A stretch of 64,000 bases of DNA from Bacillota bacterium (GCA_023411575.1 JAEYOP010000016.1:186001-250000); one strand, 5' to 3'; counted from the stretch's first letter, positions 16,569 through 25,758 are shown. The notes: generated by a model not told the origin, from the letters alone. A program made the numbers and translations.

Positions 16569-16841
16569 TTAACCTTCCTTTAATAGGTTTAAAATTTCAT
16601 TATGTAACGCATTAATGTCACTATAATCTGCACCTTCATGTAAATACATACCATAAAATTTTACATGTTTATGAACAATACTTTCCCAAACTATTGGTGT
16701 CCTTTTATCGGAAGGTATACTTTCAATGTCTTTAATAATTAATAGCAATTCTTTTTCTGTTGGTCTGTCTGGTGGCAATCCATATTGGATTTTTAATTCG
16801 TGTGCCAACTCTTCCATTACTTTGTCGACATCTTTACTCAT
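16569..16841 (-). CDS. Small soluble protein, possible adaptor
   Basis: A 90-residue, helical, acidic protein of unknown family with the signature LPPDRPTEKELLLIIKDIES. Its ATG overlaps the end of an upstream gene that encodes a diverged copy of the same fold. The stop lies 3 bp before the three-TM protein. Small paralogous domains encoded beside a membrane protein resemble the effector-associated (death-domain-like) adaptors used in bacterial conflict systems. The similarity is architectural, not proven. Confidence 0.6.
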   Translation of the reverse strand: MSKDVDKVMEELAHELKIQYGLPPDRPTEKELLLIIKDIESIPSDKRTPIVWESIVHKHVKFYGMYLHEGADYSDINALHNEILNLLKEG

Positions 16842-17101
16842 CCTTTTTAACCTCCAACGCTAATAGAATTTTTTTGTGAAGTGCATTTAAGTCACTATTA
16901 TCTAAACCAAAAAACATTCTCTTTGGTCCACCAATGTGCAATACCTTATATACTGTTTCTCTCCATCTATCTATATTTCGTTGATCTACCGGGATTTCTT
17001 CAATCTGAGCTAGAATCTGTTTTAATTCATCCAGAGTAGGTCTATTGTCAGGCAGACTAAATTTCTATTCAAATATAAAATTCACTAAATTCATTGTCCA
17101 T
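16834..17101 (-). pseudogene. Diverged, frameshifted paralogue of the 90-residue protein
   Basis: A start at 17101 with site GAGGG reads MDNEFSEFYI and then a stop. In another frame the sequence continues FSLPDNRPTLDELKQILAQI and ends ALHKKILLALEVKKDE at 16834. This matches the neighbouring 90-residue protein along its length (LPxxRPTxxEL, then SDxNALHxxIL). The pair is an old tandem duplication in which this copy has lost its N-terminal frame. Expression from an internal start cannot be excluded. Confidence 0.6.
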
Positions 17102-17324
17102 AAGACCCTCACTTTTTTATTTTAATGTACCATATTTAGCCATATTGTGCAATAATCTTACACAATGGCGTTATTTCTCAATGATATTATTTTAAACCGT
17201 AAAAAACACTTAATATCACTCATTACAATTTAATTAAGAATAAATATTTTTGGAAATATGTGTAAATTTAATTTTTCATAACATACTTATAGAATAAACT
17301 ATTTTACAGAAGAGGAAATAAGAA
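17102..17324. promoter_or_regulatory. Divergent AT-rich intergenic region
   Basis: 223 bp between divergent genes, almost all A/T. It contains an ATTGTG-N11-CACAAT inverted repeat at 17144-17166. No gene is seen. It must hold the promoters for the genes on both sides. Confidence 0.4.
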
Positions 17325-17699
17325 ATGGATAGGCAACTTTTAGATGATTTATTTTGTTTTACCACAATCTTAAATAATTATTTCAAGCTTGAGATTGAGC
17401 GCCTTGATAGCAAAATTGAAGTATATCGGCAAAAGATTAAAGGGTATGAGAAAAGGAAAGCCGATCCATTAATTAATAGTAATGCTCTCTCTGCATTAGA
17501 TTATGGCATAGCCCAGAATATAAAGAGAATTGAGTTAATAACAGTAATAAAAAAAGAATTCAGTGATGAAATGTATAACATCCAAGCCATTTGTGATAAG
17601 TACTATTATGATAAAGATTTTATGTCCTTAAGTTATATTAATAGAAATTTTGAAGCTCATAACGCTATTATCACTTCCATTTTATTAAAATATTTATGA
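17325..17699 (+). CDS. Hypothetical coiled-coil protein
   Basis: A 124-residue protein, unrecognised. A coiled-coil-like stretch (EIERLDSKIEVYRQKIKGYE) lies at about residues 23-42, and the rest appears helical. The start has GAGGAAAT. It is on the opposite strand to the neighbouring protease gene and overlaps its end by 6 bp in convergent orientation, which argues against membership of that operon. The base composition is as AT-rich as the rest of the island. Confidence 0.55.
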   Translation: MDRQLLDDLFCFTTILNNYFKLEIERLDSKIEVYRQKIKGYEKRKADPLINSNALSALDYGIAQNIKRIELITVIKKEFSDEMYNIQAICDKYYYDKDFMSLSYINRNFEAHNAIITSILLKYL

Positions 17700-18401
17700 G
17701 GCATCAGTGGTGTAAAGAGCCTCGTTGGTCTCACCTAATGCAATCATGGCATTTAAAGTTTTTTCAAATATTTTGTTTATTTTAGGCAAGACTTCCTGTG
17801 GAAATGCTGGAATATCAACTCCATCACACTTACAATCGCGGATTACCTTATTTAACCTCACTTTAAAATATCTTGTTAGTTTTGAAGGAGTGAAATTATT
17901 GTTAAGTGCAGTTACAATAACATCTTCAAAAACAGCTCCATATACCTTATAAAAATAACCAATTAAAAGCTTTACATCACATCCGGAATTTGATATACCA
18001 TAATCAATTGTATCAGCAAACCCTATGTATGATTTGCATAAGACACTTTGATTCTGATCGACAACATAAGGGCCCAGTTCTATTGCAGTATCACATGCAA
18101 ATACAATGACCTTTTTTTGACTGAAAACTTTAGCGTTTTGTCTATTAATTAATACAACTCCTTCATTATCTCCAATATTATATTCTGATGAGATATAGAA
18201 AAATATTTTATCTTTACTGCCATGTGAAAAAATTATTATTATTTCTGCATTATTCATAGCAGCAACAGTATCTTCTTTTGATAAATCCTGAAGAATGGTA
18301 AGATCTATTTTTGCAGGAATTTTATCCCTGAGATTATCAACAAATTTGGATACCTTTTTGATATCATTATTTCTCTTATTTCTGTATATTGCAATATTCA
18401 T
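17694..18401 (-). CDS. Caspase/CHAT-like cysteine protease
   Basis: A 235-residue protein with the clan CD protease signature. A beta strand ends in IIIIFSHGS with the candidate catalytic His at about residue 60. A second strand VIVFACDTA places the candidate Cys near 103, and a further strand YIGFADTID follows, as in CHAT domains. No transmembrane or repeat domain is attached, so it is a stand-alone catalytic unit. It lies 21 bp downstream of a receiver-domain gene, which in turn is 1 bp from a double-ATPase kinase-like gene. I infer a signal-controlled protease acting as effector, probably in phage defence. No target is visible. Confidence 0.7.
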   Translation of the reverse strand: MNIAIYRNKRNNDIKKVSKFVDNLRDKIPAKIDLTILQDLSKEDTVAAMNNAEIIIIFSHGSKDKIFFYISSEYNIGDNEGVVLINRQNAKVFSQKKVIVFACDTAIELGPYVVDQNQSVLCKSYIGFADTIDYGISNSGCDVKLLIGYFYKVYGAVFEDVIVTALNNNFTPSKLTRYFKVRLNKVIRDCKCDGVDIPAFPQEVLPKINKIFEKTLNAMIALGETNEALYTTDAS

Positions 18402-18422
18402 AAGTACCTCACAGAATATACT

Positions 18423-19058
18423 TTATTTAAACTTCATTAGATATAGTAAAGTACTTTCAATAACATTTTTTCTAAACTTTTCAGATTCGGGACCGCCGAT
18501 TTTTAGTTGATCAAGCAAATCTTTAATTGTAATTTCTTTTCCGTTTAGTTCATAAGTAACATCATCATCAATGTATTCCCTATATATATCCTCCATACAG
18601 GTCATAATTACATCAAGTTCATTTATCGCATCTTTTATAGCCTCCTCAATTTTTTCAGGCTTCTTATCTACCATTCTAAATACATTGAGTTCATTAATTA
18701 TACTAAGGAAATCCTTAGCATCAAATGGTGTTTTACCATTTTCTATATCGAATGTACTTGAATAAAATATTACTTTAGTTCTAAAATTCTTACCCCTAAA
18801 TTTTTCAATCAAGGAGAGGCCAGCTTTCTTAGCTTTGTCGTCATTAAATTTAATTAAATTAGAACCTGGGAAATAACAATCAAATAATAAAATATCATAA
18901 GGCTTTGTTATGTTAAATTTCTCGTCTGGCGCTTGATGCAAAAATTCAAAGTTCACGAGATATCCCGCATAGCCTAATTCATCTTTTAATACTTCGAAAA
19001 TTGATTCGACATCCTCCAGATCATCAATAACAAGAATATTAGTTATTTTATCCGGCAT
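18423..19058 (-). CDS. Receiver-domain protein without output domain
   Basis: A 211-residue protein. The N-terminal 140 residues form a response-regulator receiver: acidic pair at Asp12-Asp13 (LVIDDLED), phospho-acceptor Asp60 (LLFDCYFPG), conserved Ser100-Ser101 (FYSS) and Lys132 (VDKKP). The remaining 70 residues are helical and resemble no DNA-binding domain. It is encoded between a histidine-kinase-like ATPase and a caspase-like protease with 1-bp and 21-bp gaps. It is thus probably the phospho-switch or phosphate sink linking the two, rather than a transcription factor. Confidence 0.75.
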   Translation of the reverse strand: MPDKITNILVIDDLEDVESIFEVLKDELGYAGYLVNFEFLHQAPDEKFNITKPYDILLFDCYFPGSNLIKFNDDKAKKAGLSLIEKFRGKNFRTKVIFYSSTFDIENGKTPFDAKDFLSIINELNVFRMVDKKPEKIEEAIKDAINELDVIMTCMEDIYREYIDDDVTYELNGKEITIKDLLDQLKIGGPESEKFRKNVIESTLLYLMKFK

Positions 19059-19059
19059 A

Positions 19060-21222
19060 TTAATTCCCCCTATAAATAGGCAATTTAATTAAGAAACATG
19101 CGCCTTCATCTTCATCTTCGTGCTTTATCAAGGACATACTCCCATTATGATCTTCTACAATATCAAGAGATGTTGGTAGCCCTAGGCCTGATCCTTTAGT
19201 CTTCGAGTAGCTAACATTAAAAATGAATGGAGCTATCTCATCACTTATTCCTGGCCCATTATCTTTAAATTGAATTTCGATAAAATTGCCTTTTGCAATT
19301 GTAGATATATTTATGGTCTTCACCGAGAGCTGATTCAGAACCTTAAAGGAATTACTAAATAGATTATCAAAAACGATCTTTATAGCTTCTCTATTGCAAA
19401 AAATACGTTGATAATTATCATTTAGTTTGCTATCAATGGTGATACCTTTTTCTGATACCAATAATTTATTTTCATCTATTGATTCATTTATTATTTCACT
19501 AAGAATTTCAACTTTTTTCTTTGTCCTGGGGGCAGAAGCTTTTTGTAATGCGCTAATAACCAGTTTACTTATTGCTTGTAACGCTTGATCAATAACATCA
19601 TTATTTATCTTTATATTCTTCCTTTCGCATTGTCTTCTGAGGCTAAGCATTTGAGCATCAATTATAGCGGCTTTATGCCTAATAACATGAAGAAGTTCAA
19701 TTAAAAGGCCTTCACTACCTGTAATTCTTTCAAATATTTTTACCCTTTTTGTTAGCTCTTTATTAGCATCATGTACTAATTTTAAATCCTTTTGTATTAT
19801 TCCAACGTTATTATCAATCAGCCTGAATATACCTTTAGCCTGCTCCTTTGGTACATTGGCTGATGTAATCGCTGTCTGTAATTCTTTTTTAAACCGTTCA
19901 GTATTTATATTCGCGTCAATTATTTTTTGTTCGATAACTTTCCCATGTTTTTCTGATTCTGTTTTAAGTCGATTAAAAATATGGTTTTGTAATATTGTAA
20001 TACATTCCCATATAAAGTCTTTAAACTCACTATATTCTTGTGTATCTTCAACTAGGCCTTGCCTGTTTGATGTATCTGTTAACCCATAACTGCTATTACT
20101 AGATATCTGAACATAACCAATAATATCTCTTGTTCCCAATGATCGGAAAACCGCTTGAGCATGTACATTATCAATTCCTAGCCAATCATCATTAGGCTCA
20201 CCATATGGCAAAATTCTAAAACTATCCCGAAAAAGTTTTATGTTACCATATTCACGCGAAGGCATCCCAGTTCTCTTTGTAAAAGCAATTTTTGCAGCTC
20301 TATCCATATAAAGAATTTTTAATCTAGCATTCCCAAAGCTCGGAATATCTTTATATATTATTCGATTAAAATTTTCATTGCTATCATATATGTTATACTT
20401 TAATTCGCCTGAATTATTTATACTAGCTTCAATATATGTATTTGAAAACTCAAATGAATCATTTGTAATTCGTTCAGAATTATTGTTTATTTGGACACGT
20501 ATTGAGAACTGTTCACTTTCCTGAGAAAATGGAGAAATAAACTTCTTAAGTTGTTTTTTTAGCTCTTCGACATCCTTAATTGTCCAGTCATCTCTTAAGT
20601 CACTCATTACCAACGTTAGTCCAGACTTATGTTTTTTGTCTGAATTAAGAACTTCAGTAAAGCCTTCGATTTCTATGTCTTGAATCATTTTTGAGTAGTC
20701 ATCAAATGCTCCCCAATCAATATTAACTATTGTTCTTTCTTTGCACAATCTATCAATAGCAGTAAGCTGCAATTTCTCTCCGATTTTATCAGTACCAAAT
20801 CTACCTATTCCTTTTTCCCCATTTAATACTCTAGAATACATTTTGTTTATGGAATCATTTCTTACATTTTCCTTTTTTATTATATCCTTATGAACTGTGC
20901 CTATTTCCATCCAATATTTTTGAACTTCATTATATGACATACCAATACCATTATCTTTTACAGTAATTGAAGATCCCGTTTTAGACACTATGGTATCATT
21001 AGAAACATATTGATTATTGATAGTGTAGTAGATTTTACTACCCCTATCTAGAATTGTATACGGAATAAAATCATTGAAAATAATATCAACTGCATTGGCT
21101 GCTGCATCATATGAGTTTTTTATTAACTCAAAAATAGCTATTGTATTATTAGTAATCAATTCTCTACCAATAAGTTTTTCAAGTTTTGAGTTTGTTCTAA
21201 ATTTTAAAACTGCTTGTTCCAT
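19060..21222 (-). CDS. Double-GHKL ATPase with histidine kinase C-terminus
   Basis: A 720-residue cytoplasmic protein carrying two GHKL ATPase domains. The first (N box FELIKNSYDAAANAVDI about 31-47, G1 VKDNGIGM about 88-95, G2 GEKGIGRFGTDKIG about 135-148) is HSP90/MORC-like and is followed by about 370 residues including helical linkers. The second half is kinase-like: an H box (HVIRHKAAI, about 525), N box DNLFSNSF, G1 FKDNGPGIS near 653-660 and G2 GSGLGLP near 678-684. The start at 21222 follows GGGG. There is no TM segment, so the signal is intracellular. With the receiver and protease it forms the most interesting candidate system here. Confidence 0.78.
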   Translation of the reverse strand: MEQAVLKFRTNSKLEKLIGRELITNNTIAIFELIKNSYDAAANAVDIIFNDFIPYTILDRGSKIYYTINNQYVSNDTIVSKTGSSITVKDNGIGMSYNEVQKYWMEIGTVHKDIIKKENVRNDSINKMYSRVLNGEKGIGRFGTDKIGEKLQLTAIDRLCKERTIVNIDWGAFDDYSKMIQDIEIEGFTEVLNSDKKHKSGLTLVMSDLRDDWTIKDVEELKKQLKKFISPFSQESEQFSIRVQINNNSERITNDSFEFSNTYIEASINNSGELKYNIYDSNENFNRIIYKDIPSFGNARLKILYMDRAAKIAFTKRTGMPSREYGNIKLFRDSFRILPYGEPNDDWLGIDNVHAQAVFRSLGTRDIIGYVQISSNSSYGLTDTSNRQGLVEDTQEYSEFKDFIWECITILQNHIFNRLKTESEKHGKVIEQKIIDANINTERFKKELQTAITSANVPKEQAKGIFRLIDNNVGIIQKDLKLVHDANKELTKRVKIFERITGSEGLLIELLHVIRHKAAIIDAQMLSLRRQCERKNIKINNDVIDQALQAISKLVISALQKASAPRTKKKVEILSEIINESIDENKLLVSEKGITIDSKLNDNYQRIFCNREAIKIVFDNLFSNSFKVLNQLSVKTINISTIAKGNFIEIQFKDNGPGISDEIAPFIFNVSYSKTKGSGLGLPTSLDIVEDHNGSMSLIKHEDEDEGACFLIKLPIYRGN

Positions 21223-21296
21223 ATTTAACCCCATATCAAAAAGCATTTAATATAATTATAGCAATAATGATAGGTTATCATATAACAAATAAGTAC

Positions 21297-21941
21297 TCAA
21301 TTATTTATAAAATTAAAACACTTACAATTAATAGGGCAAACCCTACAGTTGGGGTTTTGGGGCTTACAAATAGTCCCTCCTAAATCAAGTAAAGCGAAAT
21401 TAAATTTCCTAGCATCGCTAATTGGTATCAGTTCTTTAACTATTGCAGCAATTATAGTATCTATCCTGTTATCCCCATAAACATCTATACTATAAAACCT
21501 ACTAAATATTCTTATTATATTAGTATCAACACATGGTACTGGCATATTACATTTAAAGCATAGAAACGCATTTGCTATATATATACCAATATTTTTAATA
21601 GTACATAATTTGTCAATATCATGGGGAACCACTCCATGAAAATCAATTATTATTTTCTCTGCAATGTCTTTTATAATAGTTGCCCTACGCTTATAATATC
21701 CTATAGTTCTAATATCATTTGAAAGTATTTCTATGTCCGTTCCATATATATCAGATGGAGTACTATATCTGTTGAAAAAAACAGGACACAACTGGCTTAC
21801 CTTCTCAGCACGACTTCTTCTAAGAAGCACTTCTAATATCAACCACTGAAAATCATTAAGATCATGATTTCTCCAATATAAATTTCGGCCGTTACTTTCG
21901 AACCATATTAATAGATTATTTATCCAGTCAGCTTTATCCAC
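21297..21941 (-). CDS. HhH-GPD DNA glycosylase, Mig/MutY-like, 4Fe-4S
   Basis: Base-excision repair glycosylase. The N-terminus WFESNGRNLYWRN matches the MutY/thymine glycosylase group. The helix-hairpin-helix is IKNIGIYIANAF, with Tyr where EndoIII has Lys, as in the archaeal T/G glycosylase Mig. The catalytic Asp is in CVDTNIIRIFSRF. The C-terminal cluster is Cys-x6-Cys-x2-Cys-x5-Cys. I chose the GTG at 21941 (site AGGA), which leaves a short gap to the upstream gene; the frame is open to 22004. Beside a cytosine-5 methyltransferase it probably repairs T/G mismatches made when 5-methylcytosine deaminates. Confidence 0.85.
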   Translation of the reverse strand: MDKADWINNLLIWFESNGRNLYWRNHDLNDFQWLILEVLLRRSRAEKVSQLCPVFFNRYSTPSDIYGTDIEILSNDIRTIGYYKRRATIIKDIAEKIIIDFHGVVPHDIDKLCTIKNIGIYIANAFLCFKCNMPVPCVDTNIIRIFSRFYSIDVYGDNRIDTIIAAIVKELIPISDARKFNFALLDLGGTICKPQNPNCRVCPINCKCFNFINN

Positions 21942-21951
21942 TATGCAATTC

Positions 21952-22566
21952 CTACAATCGTTTAGGGTCAATAAAAGTATGTTTACCTTTCCCAACTGCA
22001 GCATTCCTTAAGTCATCAGTAAAAGTACTTATCCCCCTTAGAAAGGGTCTACCCAAAATATTGTTTATATCTTTAGATTTTTGACCTAATGACTCTAGCA
22101 TTGCATCTGGCATGTATATAGAAAAAAATCCTCTAAACATATATGATAGAACTCTATTATATGTCCACTCATCTACATCATTAAAAAGTCCGAAAGCTAT
22201 CGTCGGAGAAAGTAAATTTCCAGAACCACTTGCAAGTAGTCGCTCCTTGGCAGTGAAACTTTTTACAGAAATTATTACATTAAACGGTTGACCTTTTAGG
22301 TAAAAATCGCCAACCCATTTCCAATCCTTATTTAAATGTCCATATAAAACTGGCACAGATGCTTCAAGCCCTAATTCACATAATCTCTCTGAGATAGTTC
22401 CAGTAGTTTTAACATTAAAACTATTATACTTATTTCTTCTTTCTAGCTCATCTACAATATCAACAATTCTAGAGTACTTACCTTCTTCATCTAGATCATC
22501 AATTTCAAGTTCTTCATAAACTTCCTTTAATATTTTATCTGCTAATATTTTATCAGCCTTTGCCAT
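21952..22566 (-). CDS. Putative restriction endonuclease subunit
   Basis: A 204-residue protein starting MAKADKIL, with the site ATGAGG 6 bp upstream. I do not recognise a named family. The segment WVGDFYLKG followed by VIISVKSFTAKE fits a PD-(D/E)xK nuclease core (Asp, then S-x-Lys), though the second acidic residue is replaced by Ser. It sits between the larger nuclease-like gene and the glycosylase, with gaps of about 20 and 10 bp, so all three are co-expressed. It could be a second catalytic or DNA-recognition subunit of the restriction enzyme. Confidence 0.55.
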   Translation of the reverse strand: MAKADKILADKILKEVYEELEIDDLDEEGKYSRIVDIVDELERRNKYNSFNVKTTGTISERLCELGLEASVPVLYGHLNKDWKWVGDFYLKGQPFNVIISVKSFTAKERLLASGSGNLLSPTIAFGLFNDVDEWTYNRVLSYMFRGFFSIYMPDAMLESLGQKSKDINNILGRPFLRGISTFTDDLRNAAVGKGKHTFIDPKRL

Positions 22567-22585
22567 ATAAAACCTCATTACATAT

Positions 22586-23527
22586 TTAAAATCTAAAATA
22601 TGAATAAATTGAATCAATCTTAGCAATAGCGTTAGCAAGACTAGCCCTTATACCGCTTATAGATCCTGATGAAAAATTATTTCCAAAAATGTCCTTTAGC
22701 GAATGAGCAACCGATGGTTGCGTAGGAAGGCCCCAATAATTACCTCCCGATATATTCTGTACCCTCTTTACACAAGTACTTTCAGGTGTTATTCTACCTG
22801 AAGTTGTGGGAACAGTAACAAAGGAATAAGTGAACTTTCGAATATTTCTTATAGAGTACGCAGAGGATCCTATTGTAATATTTCTACTAAATGATCCGTT
22901 TGATGCATAAATCATATCCCATAACATGGGTATCTGTGCATTATCATTCCAATTCGTTTTACATTGAATTATGCCGATTTCACAGTCATTAAAATCGCGT
23001 TCCATCAATTTATTTATAATGGGACTATAATTAAATTTGTTATTCCTGATTATTGTTGGTATCGCATTTCCCTGATTATCCCTCACAGCGATATCATTCT
23101 TATCCATAGTCGTGTATTCCGCCTTATCTGGGAAAGTTATCGCAATTAAATCCGATTCGGTATTTGATGGGAATGTAGCATATTTTACAGTTATAGCTTC
23201 AGTGACAGGTTCCGGGATCAGGTGCTTCTTATGTTTAATTATTACAGTCTGGCTCTCAAGTAGACAGAGATTCATATACCAACAAACTAATGCTTCCCAT
23301 ACAGTTCCACCACCTGATACTTCCGATTGTGTTCTACCCTTTTCTCCGGTAGAGCGGAATATATCAGAAAGCTTATCGCCTAGATTAATAATGTTAATTG
23401 GCGTGAAAGCACCTACGAACCTAATAATCTCGGCCCTCCATACAGGCCAACAATAATCAAACGTATTAAGATTAAATAAATCGTTAACCGCTTCTTCCCG
23501 TATGTACTCAACGATATTTTGGCCCAT
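22586..23527 (-). CDS. Probable type II restriction endonuclease
   Basis: A 313-residue protein starting at MGQNIVEYIR (site GGAGGTG). It carries a plausible PD-(D/E)xK core: NTESDLIAI supplies the acidic residues and EIGIIQCKTNWND supplies the Q-x-Lys and following Asn/Asp. Nothing else in the sequence is recognisable. It is divergent from a 5-methylcytosine methyltransferase gene across 167 bp, the classic restriction-modification arrangement. The recognition sequence cannot be predicted from sequence. The restriction role is inferred from motif and context together. Confidence 0.7.
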   Translation of the reverse strand: MGQNIVEYIREEAVNDLFNLNTFDYCWPVWRAEIIRFVGAFTPINIINLGDKLSDIFRSTGEKGRTQSEVSGGGTVWEALVCWYMNLCLLESQTVIIKHKKHLIPEPVTEAITVKYATFPSNTESDLIAITFPDKAEYTTMDKNDIAVRDNQGNAIPTIIRNNKFNYSPIINKLMERDFNDCEIGIIQCKTNWNDNAQIPMLWDMIYASNGSFSRNITIGSSAYSIRNIRKFTYSFVTVPTTSGRITPESTCVKRVQNISGGNYWGLPTQPSVAHSLKDIFGNNFSSGSISGIRASLANAIAKIDSIYSYFRF

Positions 23528-23694
23528 ATAGCACCTCCACTCCGTATTAGCGAGCAAAAAAGTAATTTGTTTACAAAACGTATTATATCATAACACATGT
23601 CAATAAGTAACAGAATATTTGTTCGATATCCCTGGATTTTTTCTTTCAATTATGCTAGAATATAATTTAATAATTAATTATAGGGGTCATGTAT

Positions 23695-25758
23695 ATGAAG
23701 AACTATAAAGAATACAAATTCATTGATTTGTTTGCGGGTGCTGGAGGTTTTAGCGAAGGCTTTCTTCAAGCTGAATATAATGATAAAGTCTTTGATTTTG
23801 TGCTTGGCAGTGATATAAACCCAGCTTGTGAAGTGACCCATTATGTTAGGTATAACGAACAACTTGGCCTTAATACAAAATTCTTAACAAAAGATATTAC
23901 AGATAATGATTTTATTGAGATGCTCAAGCTAAAATTAATTGAGGCAACTGGCAGTTGTGAACTTGATGTTATTGCGGGAGGCCCTCCCTGCCAGAGCTTC
24001 AGTCTAGCTGGTGAACGTAAAAAGAACGATAAGAAGGATAATTTATTTGCTTATTACTTAAAAATAATTTCTGAGTTTAAACCCAAGTATTTTATAATGG
24101 AAAATGTTGAAGGCATTTTAACTAAAGAAGATGGCAGGATCAAACGCAGAATCCTCGACAGTATTAATGGTATCGTTGATTATAGTTCCCTTAATTTATT
24201 TTATACTAGCGTCGAAAGTTTTATTAACGAACATAGAGACAAAATTAAAAGCAATATAAAAGATACACTACATATTTGTTTAGAAAAAATTAAGATCGAT
24301 CTACAGAAATACAAATTTGAACAAGATCGAAGTGATCTCTGTTATGACCTAATAAAGAAGATCCCTCACTTGAATCTGCAAAAACATGAGACAGAATTTT
24401 TACTCACTTCTATTAAGGCGAATAAACCTCATTACCATGTGCCTGAGAGAGATCATTATTTTGATACTCTAAATGATCATTTTGTTGATCTGTTCCGGAA
24501 TAATAGTGTTATTCCGGAAAAACAAAGAAATGTAATACGTCAATCAATTAATCTGCTAAAAAGAATGAGTAGGATAGATGAATTACACCACTTAGTAAAA
24601 GTTGAGATTAATGAAAATGAGCTAAAAAATAGTGACTATAAAGATACCTTCGACTCAATAGCAGATAATTTTTCTGAAGAGTATGTTTATAACATCTTTA
24701 GGGAAAAACTTGAGGAACTGATTATAGCAGTAGAGAATACCAAAGTTAAAGAAGAATTGAGGAAAATAGGAGAATCCATCAAGATAATGCTCGAAAACAC
24801 AATTGATGTGGTTAATAATATCCTAGAGCTACTGGAGACTAATTTTAATAAAAAATCAATAAGTCAACTAAAGGATATCGCAGAAAAAATTCAATTATAC
24901 AAAATATCCAATGAATTCGTTCTTAATGCTTCTGATTTTGGTGTACCGCAGTCTAGAACTAGAATAGCTTTCATCGGCTATAGGAACGATCAAAAACAGA
25001 TAAAAAGTATTCCGCCCACAGTAACCAGTAATGAAAAAGTAACTATATTCGAAGCCATCGAGGACTTGAACTCTATTGAAATAGGTCAAGTACAGACGAG
25101 ATATGTAAAAACTCACGATGATATATGCACACAGATCAGGCAAGGTAAATACAAATTACGTAATGTAAATGGTGCGATTAAGATCAATAAAGGTACTAAA
25201 AATGAATGGTATAAGCAGCAAAAGTCATATGCTGAATGGTCCAGATCTGGAAGGTTAAATCCGGAGAGGTTTTCACAAGTGGCAAACATGAGGAATATCT
25301 ATTCTCCTGCTAATAGCATTGATGAGTATTCTTCACAAAACAACACATTGCTTGAACTTGCCAACCATGAGACATCCAATCATAATGAAGATGTTAAGCA
25401 AAGATATAGGATAATCCGTACTTGTGGTAGCTTTGAAGATGCCAGAAAAGCATTTCCTGATGATAAATTATTTAAAACAAAAAAGCGAAATTATGATTGT
25501 CTTAAGCCGGATTCACAATCAAATACAATTGTAACAATGCCAGACGATTTTGTTCACTATGCCGCCGATCGTTGCCCTACTGTTAGAGAAATGGCACGAC
25601 TCCAATCATTTGATGATAGCTTCGTTTTTCAAGGTAAGCGTACAACTGGGGGAGATCGGCGAAAATTTGAGACCCCCCAGTACACACAGGTCGGTAATGC
25701 TGTACCCCCGCTATTAGCACACGGTATTGCTCTGGAAATACTAAAAAATATTGAGTAA
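23695..25758 (+). CDS. DNA (cytosine-5) methyltransferase
   Basis: Modification enzyme of the restriction system, 687 residues. Motif I is FIDLFAGAGGFSEGF, motif IV with the catalytic Cys is GGPPCQSFS, motif VI is MENVEGIL, motif VIII is QSRTRIAFIGY and motif X is QVGNAVPPLLA. The protein is far longer than the usual 300-450 residues, because about 260 residues of charged helical sequence separate motifs VI and VIII. The ATG at 23695 is preferred over 23689 on spacing from AGGGG. A strong terminator follows. It should protect host DNA at the site cut by the divergent nuclease genes. Confidence 0.93.
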   Translation: MKNYKEYKFIDLFAGAGGFSEGFLQAEYNDKVFDFVLGSDINPACEVTHYVRYNEQLGLNTKFLTKDITDNDFIEMLKLKLIEATGSCELDVIAGGPPCQSFSLAGERKKNDKKDNLFAYYLKIISEFKPKYFIMENVEGILTKEDGRIKRRILDSINGIVDYSSLNLFYTSVESFINEHRDKIKSNIKDTLHICLEKIKIDLQKYKFEQDRSDLCYDLIKKIPHLNLQKHETEFLLTSIKANKPHYHVPERDHYFDTLNDHFVDLFRNNSVIPEKQRNVIRQSINLLKRMSRIDELHHLVKVEINENELKNSDYKDTFDSIADNFSEEYVYNIFREKLEELIIAVENTKVKEELRKIGESIKIMLENTIDVVNNILELLETNFNKKSISQLKDIAEKIQLYKISNEFVLNASDFGVPQSRTRIAFIGYRNDQKQIKSIPPTVTSNEKVTIFEAIEDLNSIEIGQVQTRYVKTHDDICTQIRQGKYKLRNVNGAIKINKGTKNEWYKQQKSYAEWSRSGRLNPERFSQVANMRNIYSPANSIDEYSSQNNTLLELANHETSNHNEDVKQRYRIIRTCGSFEDARKAFPDDKLFKTKKRNYDCLKPDSQSNTIVTMPDDFVHYAADRCPTVREMARLQSFDDSFVFQGKRTTGGDRRKFETPQYTQVGNAVPPLLAHGIALEILKNIE

